DNA from: Heterobilharzia americana
Taxonomy: Eukaryota > Platyhelminthes > Trematoda > Strigeidida > Schistosomatidae
Reading direction: 5' to 3'
Assembly (NCBI GenBank): GCA_944470555.2
Contig: OX104130.1
Coordinates: 57,755,491-57,819,490, forward strand
DNA: 64,000 nucleotides
Shown here: piece by piece, positions 34,983 to 47,160 of the stretch
How positions within the stretch are numbered: the stretch's first letter is position 1
How the letters are laid out: every line of letters begins with the position of its first letter
The notes under the pieces: generated by a model
The model's database searches: none
What the model saw: the letters and a program-made list of their open reading frames with translations, nothing else
Told to the model about the DNA's origin: nothing
Program-made: the position numbers and the translations under genes

Positions 34983-35165
34983 CTTGGCTCGGTGTCCTAG
35001 TGGATAGCGCTTTGGCATTTGAAGCGGTCGGACCCGAGTTAGAATCCTAGTGGGAAAAACATCACTCACTGGAAGGCAGGTAAATCTAGCCGACAAGTCC
35101 CAAATAAGACGAAACGCGCTTTCTGGCTCCCACTGCTAGCCCTTATTCACCATTGTAGATGTTGA
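34983..35165 (+). repeat. Family A (Sm-alpha-like) short element
   Basis: Its head resembles a tRNA: GTGTCCTAGTGGATAGCGC for the A-box part, like tRNA-Arg, and CCGAGTTAGAATCC for a damaged B box. CATCACTCACTGG leads into the hammerhead block at 35075-35140. This is the arrangement of schistosome Sm-alpha elements, pol III-transcribed short retroelements with a ribozyme. Confidence 0.8.
35075..35140 (+). ncRNA. Hammerhead ribozyme of Sm-alpha type, degraded
   Basis: The block aligns throughout with the known schistosome hammerhead: stem II AGTCCCAAATAAGAC, GAAACGCG, and the stem I side CTGGCTCCCACTGCTAGCC. The core reads CCGACAA where CTGANGA is required (U4 and G8 changed), and the triplet before the cleavage point is altered. 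It should be inactive. Confidence 0.8.
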
Positions 35166-35169
35166 GTAT

Positions 35170-36706
35170 ACCGAAAAACATATTTCAATCTGGCTGGTGA
35201 ACTGTGATTTGTTAGTCACATTGACTTCACTTGACATTCTGACCTAAGGGATCTTGAATTTTTAACGAAATAGATATAAAATAAATAGATAACGGAGTGT
35301 AATAAAAGCTTTTTCACCATGGTCACCTCAAATATTTATCAGATGGTACCAATTTCGGGTGGGTTTCAGTGTTTTTAGACAAGAGATTACAGGATATTTG
35401 CCAGTTGGCGCTCATAGTTCGATGGTTTCTGCCATGAAACGTTTAATCACTAGAAGACTGCTACATTATTTGACAGACCTAGTCTTAAATGTTCTGCATT
35501 CTATAATCTCTATGGATGGTTCTAAAAAATCTCCCCGTGGAAAGAATTTTGGGCTTATTTACAGATATTCATTAGAACATATAGTCGTGGTTTGGCCAAA
35601 GGTTGTCATTAATACTGGTTGATGATTGAAGATGAAATGAAAATTTTAGTCGCAACAGAATATGAATAAGCAGATATCCTTAATCATTTTTATATTTCCA
35701 TATAGAATAGTGATTCGCAACTTAATTTGATCCTATGAAGTTAAACTTATCGTCAGCGCTGTCTTTCCTTGAGATTTCGAGAAACGGAGGTCAGTGTTCT
35801 GTAGAAGAGGAAATTTAAAAAAGTTTACTTGTATATTATAAAAGACTTGTGCTGAATAGATTGTCGAAGAGGAGTGCTAAACTGTTTTAATAGTAAAGTA
35901 TTCAGGAATGGAATTTCTAAATTTTAATCTTATGCAGAAGATAAAATTGGTAGATATAGGTTTCTGATGAAGACTGATTTAAGGACATTCGGTATATTCA
36001 AAGTTTTCAGCATCGGACTACAGTTAATTTATAATCGTAGCTAAATATAAGGCTTTTATCACCTTAAAATACAGTTATCGCTCCCTGAACATTCATGCTT
36101 GAAAAATTCTTAAAGTATAAAGTTCAAGGGAGTTCCATAGTCATACATCATCTGTAACCCATAAGCAAATCATTCATTTTATTTGGTTCGCTACAGGGAG
36201 TGACGTCTATGTAACTACAAGAGTCCTGAAAACGAGCAGAGATCTATGCCATTTCAGAACTGTAAACTTTATTAATCTGCATAAATCAGACAATTCGAGA
36301 GGTGGATAAGGCTTATGGTTTAATTATTAATGTTCTGACAATGGAACTGTTCTCGAAACACCGTTTTTTGGTGAATTCATTATCGCTCACACCAATACAA
36401 AACTCATCGAAACGGATATTATTCCAGTCGGAAAAGTTTTAACACCCTGGTTTGTGAAGTTATTATCAGTGTTCTAATCAACCGATAATTACTGCTTAAA
36501 CTGATACACGCAGAGTAAATAAATATTGTTAGAAAAGTTCGAATTTGTGAGCAACAAACTGAAATGAATACAAAGTCCAGCTATAATCATTGAAGTCTTT
36601 TGGAGTATGTAATCACTCGCCTTGCCCAAAATTATTTTTCAGAGTTCAGTCTGTCAGTGATACTTATTTTCACGATTGGTGAACATATTTAGCTGAGAAG
36701 AGTATA
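35170..36706. other. Unassigned AT-rich DNA
   Basis: No feature supported; the 87-codon frame at 35359-35622 has no motif. Confidence 0.4.
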
Positions 36707-36707
36707 A

Positions 36708-36872
36708 CCAGTGGCCTAGTCGATAACGCTGTGGTGTTTGAAGTGATGAGCACTGGGTTCGAGTCCCAGTAAGAACACAATCACTCACTGGGGTGCAAGA
36801 ACATCTAGCTAATATGTCTCAGATAAGCAGAAAAGCACTTCCTGGATTGCACTGCTAGCCATTATAATATCC
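36708..36872 (+). repeat. Family A (Sm-alpha-like) short element with decayed ribozyme
   Basis: The head has AGTGGCCTAGTCGATAACGC and an intact B box GGTTCGAGTCCC (about 36757). The ribozyme area (36791-36860) keeps the outer stem I words CATCTAG and CCTGGATTGCACTGCTAGCC, but core and stem II are mutated. Confidence 0.8.
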
Positions 36873-37723
36873 AGACACCTGCATAGCAGCCCGTATACTA
36901 ACAGAGGTCGAACAATGCAATCTAGTTTAACAGCAGGTAGTTGCAAATATCAATCAATAAGAAAGCATAACAGCTGAAATTATCCACTGAACTTATGGTA
37001 ATTTGATTGGAACGTTTATTGAGTAATAATCGTTAATCAATAGGACAATATATTCATATCACATACATATATTTTGTACACGTGCATATATGTGCACAGT
37101 ATATTGCAAATATTGATTGATGAGTATCAATATTCCTATGCTTTAAGAAGTGTGAAAATGATGAGTCTATATACTACAGACACTTGTATATGTATTTATA
37201 TTCACTGCCATGATAAAAAAAAGCTACGCTATTTACGTGAATAAATTAAAAATGAACGGTGAATATATGCCATAATCACAAAAACAGTACTTCTAACAGT
37301 TTTCTGAAAACGCGTTTATAAGTTTACAACGAAAGGCTGGGATACACTCATACGTGTGTGTGTGTGATAAATGATCACTGTCTTATCAAATTTTTCTTTC
37401 TTAACAAGTTTCTTACAATTTTCACACGTTTAAATTATCAAAAGATAAACATTTTTGGATTTTTCATTACCGGAAACTTCAGTTATACTCTATTGATTAT
37501 AAGTCTAAATTATATTCTTATTTTGGCTAGCGTTGACGACAACTTCTAAAGTATTTCTTTTAACTATGAAGTATTTGCTTTGTATACATTTGAAAAACTG
37601 AATTGATGTCATAAAATCTTTGCAAAATAGTATTTACTGTTTGCTGTCTACCAGTGTATTTTAAACAAAAATATTAATTTTTATACTCTAAATTTATTTC
37701 ACATGAAATCAATATCAATTTGA

Positions 37724-38040
37724 AGGCTTGAGGGGATTTTATTGATTTCAGGTTGGTACTTATTATAGACTGACATCAGCTGGAGAAACATCGAAAACCT
37801 GGGAGTACTGAACAGCGTGGGACTCCCCGGCAGCGGACCCCCAGGACCACCCGGGGATCGAACTTAGTACCTTCAGGTTCCATATCCAGCACGTTATCAT
37901 TAAGCCACTGAGTCGGAATACCTGATGACGAGTCCCACACTAGGACGAAACAGCTATTCGTTGCTCCCAGGTCTCCAATGTTTCTCCGACAGATGTCAAT
38001 TATGATGAATACCAACATGAAATCATTAATTTCAATCAAA
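37724..38040. repeat. Family B inverted pair (head to head)
   Basis: 37724-37919 is a minus-strand family B copy (tail, ribozyme remnant, B box GATCGAAC on the plus strand, A-box part). From 37921 a plus-strand ribozyme and tail follow directly. The plus ribozyme (37921-37965) keeps TGACGAGTCCCACACTAGG then ACGAAACAGC, with only C3 lost from the core, but its stem I partner is missing. The arrangement could fold into a long hairpin. Confidence 0.75.
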
Positions 38041-39400
38041 TAATTTCAAGAAAACTAGACATTAGTGAACAGCATTTTCATCTACAATGACACCTAACTT
38101 TAAACCTTTGACTTACGTGGAACAAACTCTTCTGAAGTCTAAAAATTGGCCTTAAAATGTTTGAGGGGAGTAAATACAACATCTGCTTTAGAATAGTCTG
38201 GCTTCAGTTTGCACGGAAAAATATTGTTAACTTTCTAGAATATAAATTTTTAAATTAGAATTAGTCAAGTTTACCTTAATCAGTTTGATAGATAGCGTAT
38301 CTAGTTGAATGGCTTATATGACAGAATATGCCAATTTTCGGTTGCCCATACCGAAGTAAGCGGGACATAATTCGAACATGGGTCTCACAACCTGAAAGTC
38401 AAATTCCAAAGCAAATGACCAACATCTGTAGGCATACATCTATCAGAAAGCGGAGATTGTACACAGAGGACAAAGAAACACCCAGAAATGAAAGTGAGCA
38501 CACATTTAGTTCTTAAAGTAGAATGGTCGGTTACCAGCGTATGTTAAGACCAACAAACATTTTCTTTCATGAAAGCCTAATTTGTGCTCGAGCAATTTTT
38601 ACCGCACTTGTCCCATTGAAACCCAGTAAACTAGTGGTTTGTTTAAGATCAATTTTCAGAAACAACTAAAACGGGAAGAGAATTCTTATGCTGGATGATT
38701 AGCTCTCAGATTATTTACAAATTGAAGGGCCCACGTTGACAATTTTCAGGACTGAGTAATTTTCCACTTTTCTAACTGCAATGTCACCAGGTTTTCCAAG
38801 GAAACCACTCAGGCCAGATCACAAAGTGTATTATCTAACATAAAACTGTCATGAAATAGAGTAAGGTACTACTGTCAAACAACTAGAGTAGTTAGAAACA
38901 ACTCAGAATGATCTGTAGTATTTCACCAGCCATATCAGAGTGATCTAAACACCGCACAGCTGTTTTGCTCGTTTGTTGCCGGCCACATAAGTAGTGTACT
39001 TGGATAAATTTAGCTCGCAAAGCCGAATTAGTTCAGATAATCTGAATCTAGCTAGCTGACTTGCATGGTTCGGTATACCTAAAATAAGAAGATCATTTTG
39101 CAAGTGATTTAAACATTGGACTCCGAAATCTGCAGAAAAGACTGAGTGGTTTCTGAACACTTGCGTTGTTCAAAAGTATATTTCGATAATTCTTACACAT
39201 CTCAGTCATAATTTCCTTGGAACATGTTAAGATAAATGGATAGAAAAGTTTTCAATAGTTTTCGTAAAACTTCTGTGTTAAATGCAACAGATTTTTGTAG
39301 CCAATGGAAACGTGTACCCATCAAAAACATTTTACAAGAGATAACTGATTTGCTGTCAATACATAAATATCCTTCAGTTTAGTATTCATCATTGGTCGAA
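38041..39400. other. Unassigned DNA
   Basis: No feature supported on either strand. Confidence 0.4.
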
Positions 39401-39404
39401 CATG

Positions 39405-39690
39405 AAGACAGTTAGTTAACGACGGCATTGGATGGAGGCCACACTATCTCGTGAAATGACAGAAGTGGGAAGATTTCACCACTGGATTCCGACCCACTGG
39501 CTCAAAGATAACTTACTGGAAGCGGAAACTAAAGGTGCTAGGTTTAGTCACCGGTGGAGTTAAGGGTGCGAACTGCTGGAGTGTCCTACGCTAGAAGGAA
39601 ACAGCTATCCAGTGCTCTCTAGTTTCCAAAGTTTACTCAACTGATGTCAGTACATGGTGAATACAGACATGAAAACAAAAATAAATCCTC
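39405..39690 (+). repeat. Family B short element
   Basis: Nearly full length: head GACGGCATTGGATGGAGGCC, tRNA-like part GGATTCCGACCCACTGGC with a damaged B box, decayed ribozyme GCTAGAAGGAAACAGCTATC, then TCAACTGATGTCAGTACATG and the tail ending AAATAAATCCTCAC. Confidence 0.8.
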
Positions 39691-39863
39691 ACCGTTTGCT
39701 GTAAAGAAAATCAGGAAAATGTTCCGAACTATCTATGATTCTGCCCAACAAAAGCGTCGAAAAATGCTAGCAGAATTAAAAACGCAAATCGAAAAGGTGA
39801 GAAAACGGTTCATTTATGAGTTGTTTCAGAGATATTACAGATATATACAACAAAACTCTTGAA
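39691..39863 (+). other. Basic helical open frame, origin unclear
   Basis: The frame just after the family B tail reads SAQQKRRKMLAELKTQIEK, a basic, coiled-coil-like stretch, and a good donor (AAAG then GTGAGA) follows IEK. Only a weak acceptor precedes it. It might be an exon or a chance frame. Confidence 0.25.
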
Positions 39864-40535
39864 CAATATGCTAAGGATCAGTTTACAGTAAGAAATACAT
39901 TGGTAGTGAATATTTACACGCAATGAGGCGCATCTGAATTCGGTAATATATGAAATAAACCTACTGCCCATCATCTCACTAATCGGTAAAATGACTTTCC
40001 ATACATTTACCTATAATTCGCATGCACAAAAGTTTTCATTTGTGCGCCCTCTTCAGTTTTCACACAGCCGCATCTCCCATCTTATTTATAGTTCTGCACA
40101 GTCACGGATATTTCATGCATCAGGGATGACAAGTGTGAATATTGGTTAATTCAGTCGTCAATACATCTCCCATTTCCTAATATTGGAATTTGTAAAGCAA
40201 GCATCATTCCAAATCACACATTGTCTCCAATCACAAGCATAGTCCGTCACCAATAAATATTTTTCCATGTAACTGGTAACTGATTCGTGCATATTAATAT
40301 GACATCCAAGTTTATGGTAGTAATGAGATGAATTGCTACCTTATCACCTTTGATTGGACAACGCATTCGATATAATGTGTGCAGAATTGGAATGGGAGTA
40401 GGAGGAAACAGGGGTTGAATTCGACACAAAATTAAATCCAAACCGCAGTTACATCAGCCCAACATAGGACAAACATAAATCTACACAGCTAAACTGGACA
40501 GTCAGCAGAAGATATCTCACGCATTCACCACGAAA

Positions 40536-42099
40536 TCACTCCCCCCAATTCATCCAACCATTCACCTGGATTAGTTTACTTACAATCACATGCACTGCTT
40601 GATGGCAGTTCAAGCACCTGCCATCTAGAGATTTCTTCGTACCGTCTCTCAAGTAACTGTACGAAATAACAGACACTACTATCATCTTCGTACATCCATC
40701 TCTACGATAACTTCGTTTTCCATATCTACTTGTCATGCATACTCGCTGTATACGTTGTACCAGATAGCAAGTTCTCTGTAATATTCTGAAGAATATGCAC
40801 ATTTCCTCTCAATGATCAGTAGCACACCTTGTTCAACCACGTACTCCATTTTACGGATCTTCCACCAACACCATCTTCACACTGAACCGATGAAGTGAAT
40901 GATTGTCCACAATCTTTCTCACTCACTGCGTCTCCACTGACGTCTACCACTCCTTCGAGTTTTCAGTCTGACATCGGCAGTTCCAACAGTTCATCCTCTT
41001 TCCCTCACAACCAGAGGACTTCATCCAGTCAGTGTGACCGTTTATGCATGAATGGAAGTTTTCAATATACTTCATCTCCTCTTCTCTGTTGTCTAGTATG
41101 TCAGCTGAATATCTACACCAATATTTGACTGAGGAGATGAGAGACATCAAGGCGTATTCTTTTCGCACATTCATGAATACCTGAGATGTCGTTGGCGAAA
41201 CATTGACTTCACGGCCATTCCTTTATTTTGTCCGTATCACTTCACTTCCCTTCACGAATATTGGATTGGTTATTGTTGCCAAAACGGAATTCGACTATTT
41301 TCGACATTTCTCCAACAGTTAACCATGTTCCCTTCCTTGAACTACCAACCTTGTCTGATCTTGTTTCCAGTGCACTGAAACACGTGTTTACTGGTGTCTT
41401 CGTATATAAGCTGTTCATAACAAAACAAAGTAGTCTGTCAACTCCATTAATTCTAGTTGCATAAGGTCCTTATACTAGTTAAAATCGGTAGAATACTATG
41501 GCTTATTGTCATGGCATGCTAGTGAGAAATCCTGAATTCATACCCATCGGAGTGTTCCTCAAATCTACTATGATCTGATCAAAAAGGCTTCCTCATACAC
41601 TTTCGTCATCCCTTGTATTCCACGTCGCATCCAGAACCGTTCACATTTATCAATCATTTGTTTCAGTTGATCAATCTCATTGTCGTCTTTTTCAGTCTTT
41701 TTGGTGATTGTTTCGGATGATTTGGTAACCGTGGAATGAGATAAGGACGTCGAATGGTCAATCATATCCTCACCAAACAGTGATTTGTTCAGAGTCATTG
41801 TTGTTTTTCGTTTTTATACGTGAGCGATTATTATCTATTGGCTATCTCGCAGTTCTTTGAGTGCTGCCAACTTCTCCAACTCGACATCTGTTCCTTGTTT
41901 CCATTATGTTAATGACATTGCATTAATTCCATTTTTATGCCTCACATTCTGCTACCACTGTCTTAGAGTTGAGTTCAAACTGTCCTGTCTTTAGCTTCGT
42001 GTTGCTAGCACTTAAGTTCATTCTTTTTCTCTCCACTCCTTCTTCAACCTCAGGTAACTTTCCTTCTGAAATAATAACAGTCCAATTCTTTTTCATCAT
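40536..42099 (-). other. Candidate coding region, minus strand, unrecognised
   Basis: Several adjacent minus-strand pieces look protein-coding: 41935-42099 (54 codons with EGKLPEVEEGVERKRMNLS after an acceptor-like TTATTATTTCAG), an open piece near 41835-41890 with DVELEKLAALKELRDSQ, 41568-41798 (76 codons, with EIDQLKQMIDKCERFWMRRG) and 40536-40802 (with YGKRSYRRDGC; donor GTAAGTAA). The plus strand is unusually C-rich here, so the minus strand is purine-rich, as coding strands often are. Pieces lie in different frames and I cannot join them. They may be exons or remains of an element; no family is recognised. Confidence 0.3.
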
Positions 42100-42115
42100 A
42101 TATATATATATATAT
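42096..42115 (+). repeat. Short (AT)n tract
   Basis: About nine AT units. Confidence 0.9.
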
Positions 42116-42119
42116 CGTG

Positions 42120-42834
42120 TGTGGTTTTGTTGTCCAAGAGAACCACAGGTGATAATTTCAATGATCTACACGTTTGAAAAGCATTTGTTAATCACCTTTC
42201 AGAAAGAACCCTTTCTTGGTTTACTCAGAAGAGGATCAGACTGCAATATATAGAGTGCTAATATGCTGGATTTCTGTACATCCTTTTAATCTCCACTCTG
42301 AAGTACCAGTGACAAATGAAGAGCGACAACAACTAAGACAGCCAGTCATGAAGTTTGTCCAAGTAGAGGAATGGGAACAGCACCTGAGCATATACGAGTA
42401 GAGAATATTGAATTCACTTATGTCATGATGGGAAACTGAGATCCCCACAGCCGATGAATGAAAGAACATTGCGAAACGTTCTATTTACTTTCTTCAGAGG
42501 CTGCTTTGTTTCATCTTTTTAAAAAGTTCTTGTACGAGGTCGAACCGCTTTTTTTCACTTCTTCTCCCACCCTTTGTTCTTTATGAGTGCACCATTCCCC
42601 AGGGTTCATCAAGTCGGTTTCTTCTAAACCTCAACAGCGATCTCTTCAAAAAGTCTATGGATGAAGCGTTCTACTATTTCCTTTTTATTTAGAGACACTG
42701 ATTGGTTTTCGCCAGCATTTCACTTTAGTATAGGTGAACAGAAGCAATTTATCTACCCTGAAGTACTTGATATCTGCTGAATAGGAGTAGCTACACTCTT
42801 AATTCATGCAAATGCCGGGCTTCCTGAAGTTAGA
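42120..42834. other. Unassigned DNA with one weak open frame
   Basis: A 61-codon plus-strand frame at 42216-42401 contains EVPVTNEERQQLRQPV and looks somewhat coding-like, but no splice sites or family support it. Nothing else was recognised. Confidence 0.3.
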
Positions 42835-43118
42835 TTTGGAGGCGGTTGGTTACCTAATAACAGCATTGGATGGAGTTCTCACTATCTTATGAACTGAAAT
42901 GTCATTCAGTGGCAACGTGATCGTCGACGAACCTGAGGGTTTTGGGTTCGATCCCTTGCGAGGCGTGGTCTTAAGAGCAAACTGCCGTGGAGTCCCATAC
43001 TAGGACGAAACCACTCACTGGTGCTCTCCGGTTCTTATAGGTTTTCTAAATGATATTAGTCCGTGATGTATATTAACCTGAAGTTAGTAAATAAATCCAC
43101 ACAAACCTCTAAATTAAA
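42835..43118 (+). repeat. Family B short element, near full length
   Basis: Head GTTACCTAATAACAGC and ATTGGATGGAG, B box GGTTCGATCCC at about 42946, ribozyme area 42975-43028 and tail to AAATCCACACAAACCTC. In the ribozyme, stem II (GTCCC loop AGGAC) and GAAAC are intact, but the core reads CCGTGGA and the GTC triplet is lost. Confidence 0.85.
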
Positions 43119-43567
43119 AAGTAAATAAATTCACAGTACATCGTAACCATTAGCATGGTGACTATTGTCTCTTTCCGTGTACAATAATTTGGTTAACGAA
43201 CTCCAATAGCACATGCTTTCAAGATCGCAGGCGTTTTCTTATTCCATCATCTGCTAATAACCGAGAAGGCCTCAGTAGTGTCAATAAAATACTAAATTTT
43301 AAAATTAGAAAGTAGGCTAACAGTCGGGTGTATCTATATGGAATCAATGAACTCCAATTCATATTTTGCATGATATACTGTCATTCAACAGAAAAGCTGG
43401 GTCGCAATTACATGTATGATATAACATTCCATGTAAGTCATACTGGTCAGAATTTTAGAATATAATCAATATTCTATGAAGTAGAATGATATGCATTCAT
43501 GCCTAGAGACTACATACAGCATTTCTAGATATGTAAGTTTAAACTGCTGTCTGGAATTGTTTATCAG

Positions 43568-43628
<61 letters not shown>

Positions 43629-44195
43629 CACCCAGACAGATGACGGGAGGAAAAATACTAACTTATTTTATGCACCTCTGCATTGCTAACAGGAGTAAAT
43701 AAAAAACTCCAGATCAATGTAAACAGCATTCTTCTTTGCTGATTATGAAAATATCTGTTGGCTGGTTCTTCCTTTCCTAGAGGTAATAATGTTTAGAAAC
43801 GCTTTATGGTCAATCAATAAGTTAAGAAGTAATATGATAAGATTATATCAAAAACTGGTTGGTATATTGAACATATAATCAACAATTTGTACAATGTTCA
43901 AGGGTGTTTCTACTTAGTATATGATAAAGACACGTAAATAAGTGAATACTCATGGGTCGAAGTGCATCGTTGCAGCTGATCTGCTAGGGAGTCAACTGTT
44001 AATGAATATAAAAGCCAGCTGAACACTATGAAAACGTACTGTAGTTCCTAAGGCTTATCTCTCTGATATGATCGCTGCTGTAAATTTTCTAGAATTTTAA
44101 GCTGTATAATACATAAAATAATGACTATTTGGTGTGCGTTGATTCCTTTTTATTCCAATAAATGACTGAAAGTTTATCCTTATGAACTGAAGTAT
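43119..44195. other. Unassigned AT-rich DNA around a microsatellite
   Basis: Apart from the (AT)n tract at 43570-43625, nothing was recognised. Confidence 0.4.
43570..43625 (+). repeat. (AT)28 microsatellite
   Basis: About 56 bases of uninterrupted alternating T and A, able to extrude as a cruciform. Confidence 0.98.
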
Positions 44196-44339
44196 ACATT
44201 GACTGGTCACTGGAGATCAGCCGATTTCATGTTGTCTAGTCCTGAGTACTAGCCGAACTCAGTCGGTCATTATGCAGTGCAACCAGCAAGCTAAGAAGCT
44301 CACTATCATGCTGCACTGTGAAGGAAGTCAGTTGGGTGT

Positions 44340-44390
44340 TAGTTGTTTACGAGTGCCGAAAATTCCGAAACCTGGGTCCACGACTTTCTG
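44340..44390 (+). ncRNA. Hammerhead-like block, family C, first copy
   Basis: TTTACGAG takes the place of CTGANGAG. GAAACCTGGGTCCACG follows, with GAAA, a short stem III (ACC with GGT) and the GTC cleavage triplet intact. The 5' core and stem II are damaged. Confidence 0.4.
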
Positions 44391-44671
44391 CAAATTGCCT
44401 CAAATCAACTAATATCCATCAAAATGCACCGCGATGGTGAGCCTTCTAGCTTGGTGGCCACATTGCAAAAGGACGGATAAAATTCAGTCAGCACTCAGGA
44501 CTAGACAACATGAGATTGGCTTCTCTCCAGTGATCAACCAATGTATGTAATCCAGTCTTACAGGACGTAATTCATGGCCAGGATGGCTTAGTGCCAATGC
44601 TGCTGACTACAACAATGAATGACGCAAATTCGAATCTCAGAAACGACATCAATTTTCCTGAGTTTGCATGT

Positions 44672-44720
44672 ACACCTTGCTGAAGAGTGATTAAAAGCAC
44701 AAAAACTGGGTCCAGGGCTT
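44672..44720 (+). ncRNA. Hammerhead-like block, family C, second copy
   Basis: The core CTGAAGA is intact, stem II can form from GTG and CAC around ATTAAAAG, and ACTGGGTC provides a short stem III plus the GTC triplet. CTTG before the core pairs with CAGG after the cleavage point. The GAAA box has lost its G (AAAA), so it is probably inactive. Confidence 0.5.
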
Positions 44721-44745
44721 TCTGCCAATCGCCTCCAACGAATCA

Positions 44746-45239
44746 ATGTGCATCGGATTAAAGTATGTTCTACCTCCAGTATTATTCTTATTTGTTTCCA
44801 GGTTGTGACCAGACACAGAAAAACCGATGAAATGAAGTGATATCATGTTATTCTATTGGAGTTGCTGCTCTTGCTTTTTTGAAACTCATTGACAGGAATG
44901 TTGTTTCAGAATGCTCCGATGAAAGCTCAAGAATAATTAAGCTATGTCAGCCTGTGTGGTGGATACCTTAGACAGCGAGTCACAAAAACTAATTCTACTA
45001 CTTGACAATACCAGTGTTACTTCCCCATCCATGTTATATATTTTGTACTATGAACAAGAAAGTAAACAGTCTTTCACTGGACCTAGAGTTTCAAACAGTA
45101 CTGCATAGCTTTCATTTATGGTCTGAGCAAGTGACTTTAATTCACCTGAAGGCATGATTTCAGTACCATGAATTAAGTGATGTGACCAGCTTTTTATACA
45201 TTATTGGCTTTCCAAACCAATGTAAAGTGTTATCTTTCT
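44746..45239. other. Unassigned DNA upstream of PLE-3
   Basis: No feature recognised; may include 5' leader sequence of the Penelope-like element. Confidence 0.35.
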
Positions 45240-45689
45240 TGTGATATTAGTGGGAAGAAGCAGAACGGACTTAACTTCACTGTGGAAATTAACGGATTGA
45301 AACCTTAAGATGTCATTCCAAAAACAGAAATATTACCGAGGTTCAGTAGATAAGGCGGTGCTCCAACACTTAAGCGACTGAAGAAAACGAAACAGAATTT
45401 AATAAAGGCGACCAGAAAAGCTTTGAATAACCTGAGGAATGAAAACAATACAGTAATTGCTAAATCGGACAAAGGTAATTAAACAGTAGTGTTAGACAAA
45501 TCCGATAAGGTTCAGACAGTCAAGGAATTTATGGAAACATGACCGCACGAGAAAATCAAGAAACCAGCTGACACTATTATAGGGTTAAACAACCACTGTG
45601 GATCTAATAAACCAAGTCAAGCCGTTTCTAGGTGAGTCGAAATGGTTTCATTTAATGCGAAAACCAATATCCCAGTAGGACTTATGGTA

Positions 45690-46260
45690 CTATTAAAATT
45701 CCTAAGCTAGGTTATCCTATTAGACCCCTAGTAGGCTTTAGAAACACTCCTACTTATGGCATATTTGCATATTTAGTGATTGTACCAGGTCCAATTAGAA
45801 ACCATTCTAAATCAAGACATACTAACAGATTAGATGACATAAACTTAGATGGTGATGAAAATAATGGTTAGTTTTGATGTAGTTAGTTTGTATACTAATA
45901 TATTATTTGGCATTACTCTGAAGGCAGTTGGAAACGACCTGAATAGTGACCATGAACTTATTCTACAAACTAAGGTTCCAGCGGATGAAAACCTTTCGGG
46001 AGTACACCTATGCCTAAATTCCACAATCTTAAGGTTTCATAATAAAATATACAAACAAACAGAAGGGGTTGCCATGGGATCACCAATATCCCCTATCTTA
46101 GATAACATATTTATGGATAGTTGAGAATGGTTGGCTGTAGGAACATTGAGTCCGGCTCTAAAAGTATGGTTTCGATATATTGATGACATATTCACAGTGT
46201 TGAAATCAGAGCACATACACAGTTTCTTCACACATAAATTTAGTATTCAACTAAATGTAA
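45690..46260 (+). pseudogene. PLE-3 reverse transcriptase palm
   Basis: A first piece reads YGTIKIPKLGYPIRPLVGF (45688), the YGLPKIHK-type block of PLEs. The open frame 45849-46124 has motif A, MVSFDVVSLYTNI, and motif B, EGVAMGSPISPIL. After one stop, motif C follows as FRYIDDIFTV at about 46168, with both catalytic aspartates intact. The enzyme would copy element RNA at a chromosomal nick. Confidence 0.85.
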
Positions 46261-46759
46261 TTCACCTGTGAATTTAAAAATAGTGAAGGGGAATTAGCGA
46301 TTTTGTAAAGTAAGATGAAAACAAGATGGGAGTTTAGACATCAATATCTACAGAAAACCTTCACACTCAAATGGCTACTTAGGCTCCAAATTACCTCACC
46401 CTACGTCACATAAAGTTGGCTTGATAAAATGTCCAAGTAACATGGATAAAAACTTACCAGTAAAACAGTAGATTTAAGACAAGAAACCAGATCCATTAAG
46501 GACAACTTACTCATCAACAATTACCATCCTAAATTAATTCATAAGTTCCTTAGTAATCATAAGAAAAATATGACTAGTATTGGTAACGCAGATGTTACTA
46601 GTAGTAATAATGACTGTAATGGTAATAATAGTGACAATACTATTAAGAGAGAATCCAAAACCGCTAGAGTATCACCATGCAAAGAAGACATGGCAGAAAC
46701 ACTACGTAAGATTCTCAATAAGGCTAGGATTAGAGTGACACATACCTAAAAGCTCGCTT

Positions 46760-47160
46760 CGAAATAAACTTTGTGGGTTAAAAGATCCTTTTGATCCAAT
46801 TTAGTAGGATAACATGGTTTACCGAATCCTTGTAATGATTGCAAGGTCAAGCACGTAGGTCGAAGTAGTCGACCAGGATCACTTAGGCTATCTGAGCACA
46901 AAAACCTAGTTAGGTCAAAATTGGTAGATCCCGGTAAGGTAACGAATCTAGAAGTATACTCAGCCATAAATATACATGCGATTACACACAACCACACAAG
47001 TGGATGGGACAGGGTGAAAATCCTTACAAATTAAATAGAAGGGAGGAGAGAGGGTGGGTTCGATCAAACCACTGGAAGGGAGTAAGATCAAGGCATCTGT
47101 CTATAGCTGAACCACTAGCCATTCAGAAGTTCAAACCAGTGTTATGCGTCCAAAAAAGTT
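46760..47160 (+). pseudogene. PLE-3 GIY-YIG endonuclease
   Basis: One plus-strand frame reads MVYRIPCNDCKVKHVGRSSR at 46813, then LRLSEHKNLVRS and SAINIHAITHNHTSGWDRVK. This gives VYRI (GIY position), the CxxC pair, HVG in place of YVG, a conserved R and the EH pair, then the H-rich segment and W. A further piece, HLSIAEPLAIQKFKPVLCVQ, matches the usual end of the domain. The Y-to-H change in the YVG box would affect catalysis. Confidence 0.8.

Larger units (their letters stand above)
44196..44745. repeat. Family C foldback element with two hammerhead-like blocks
   Basis: A left arm (44196-44330, CATGTTGTCTAGTCCTGAGT) and an inverted right arm (44411-44555, CTCAGGACTAGACAACATGA) face each other. 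Between them and after the right arm lie two copies of a hammerhead-like block (44340-44390 and 44672-44720). A tRNA-like segment at about 44576-44650 (GGATGGCTTAGTGCC and AAATTCGAATCTC) precedes the second block. The same order occurs at 55576-55955. Confidence 0.7.
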
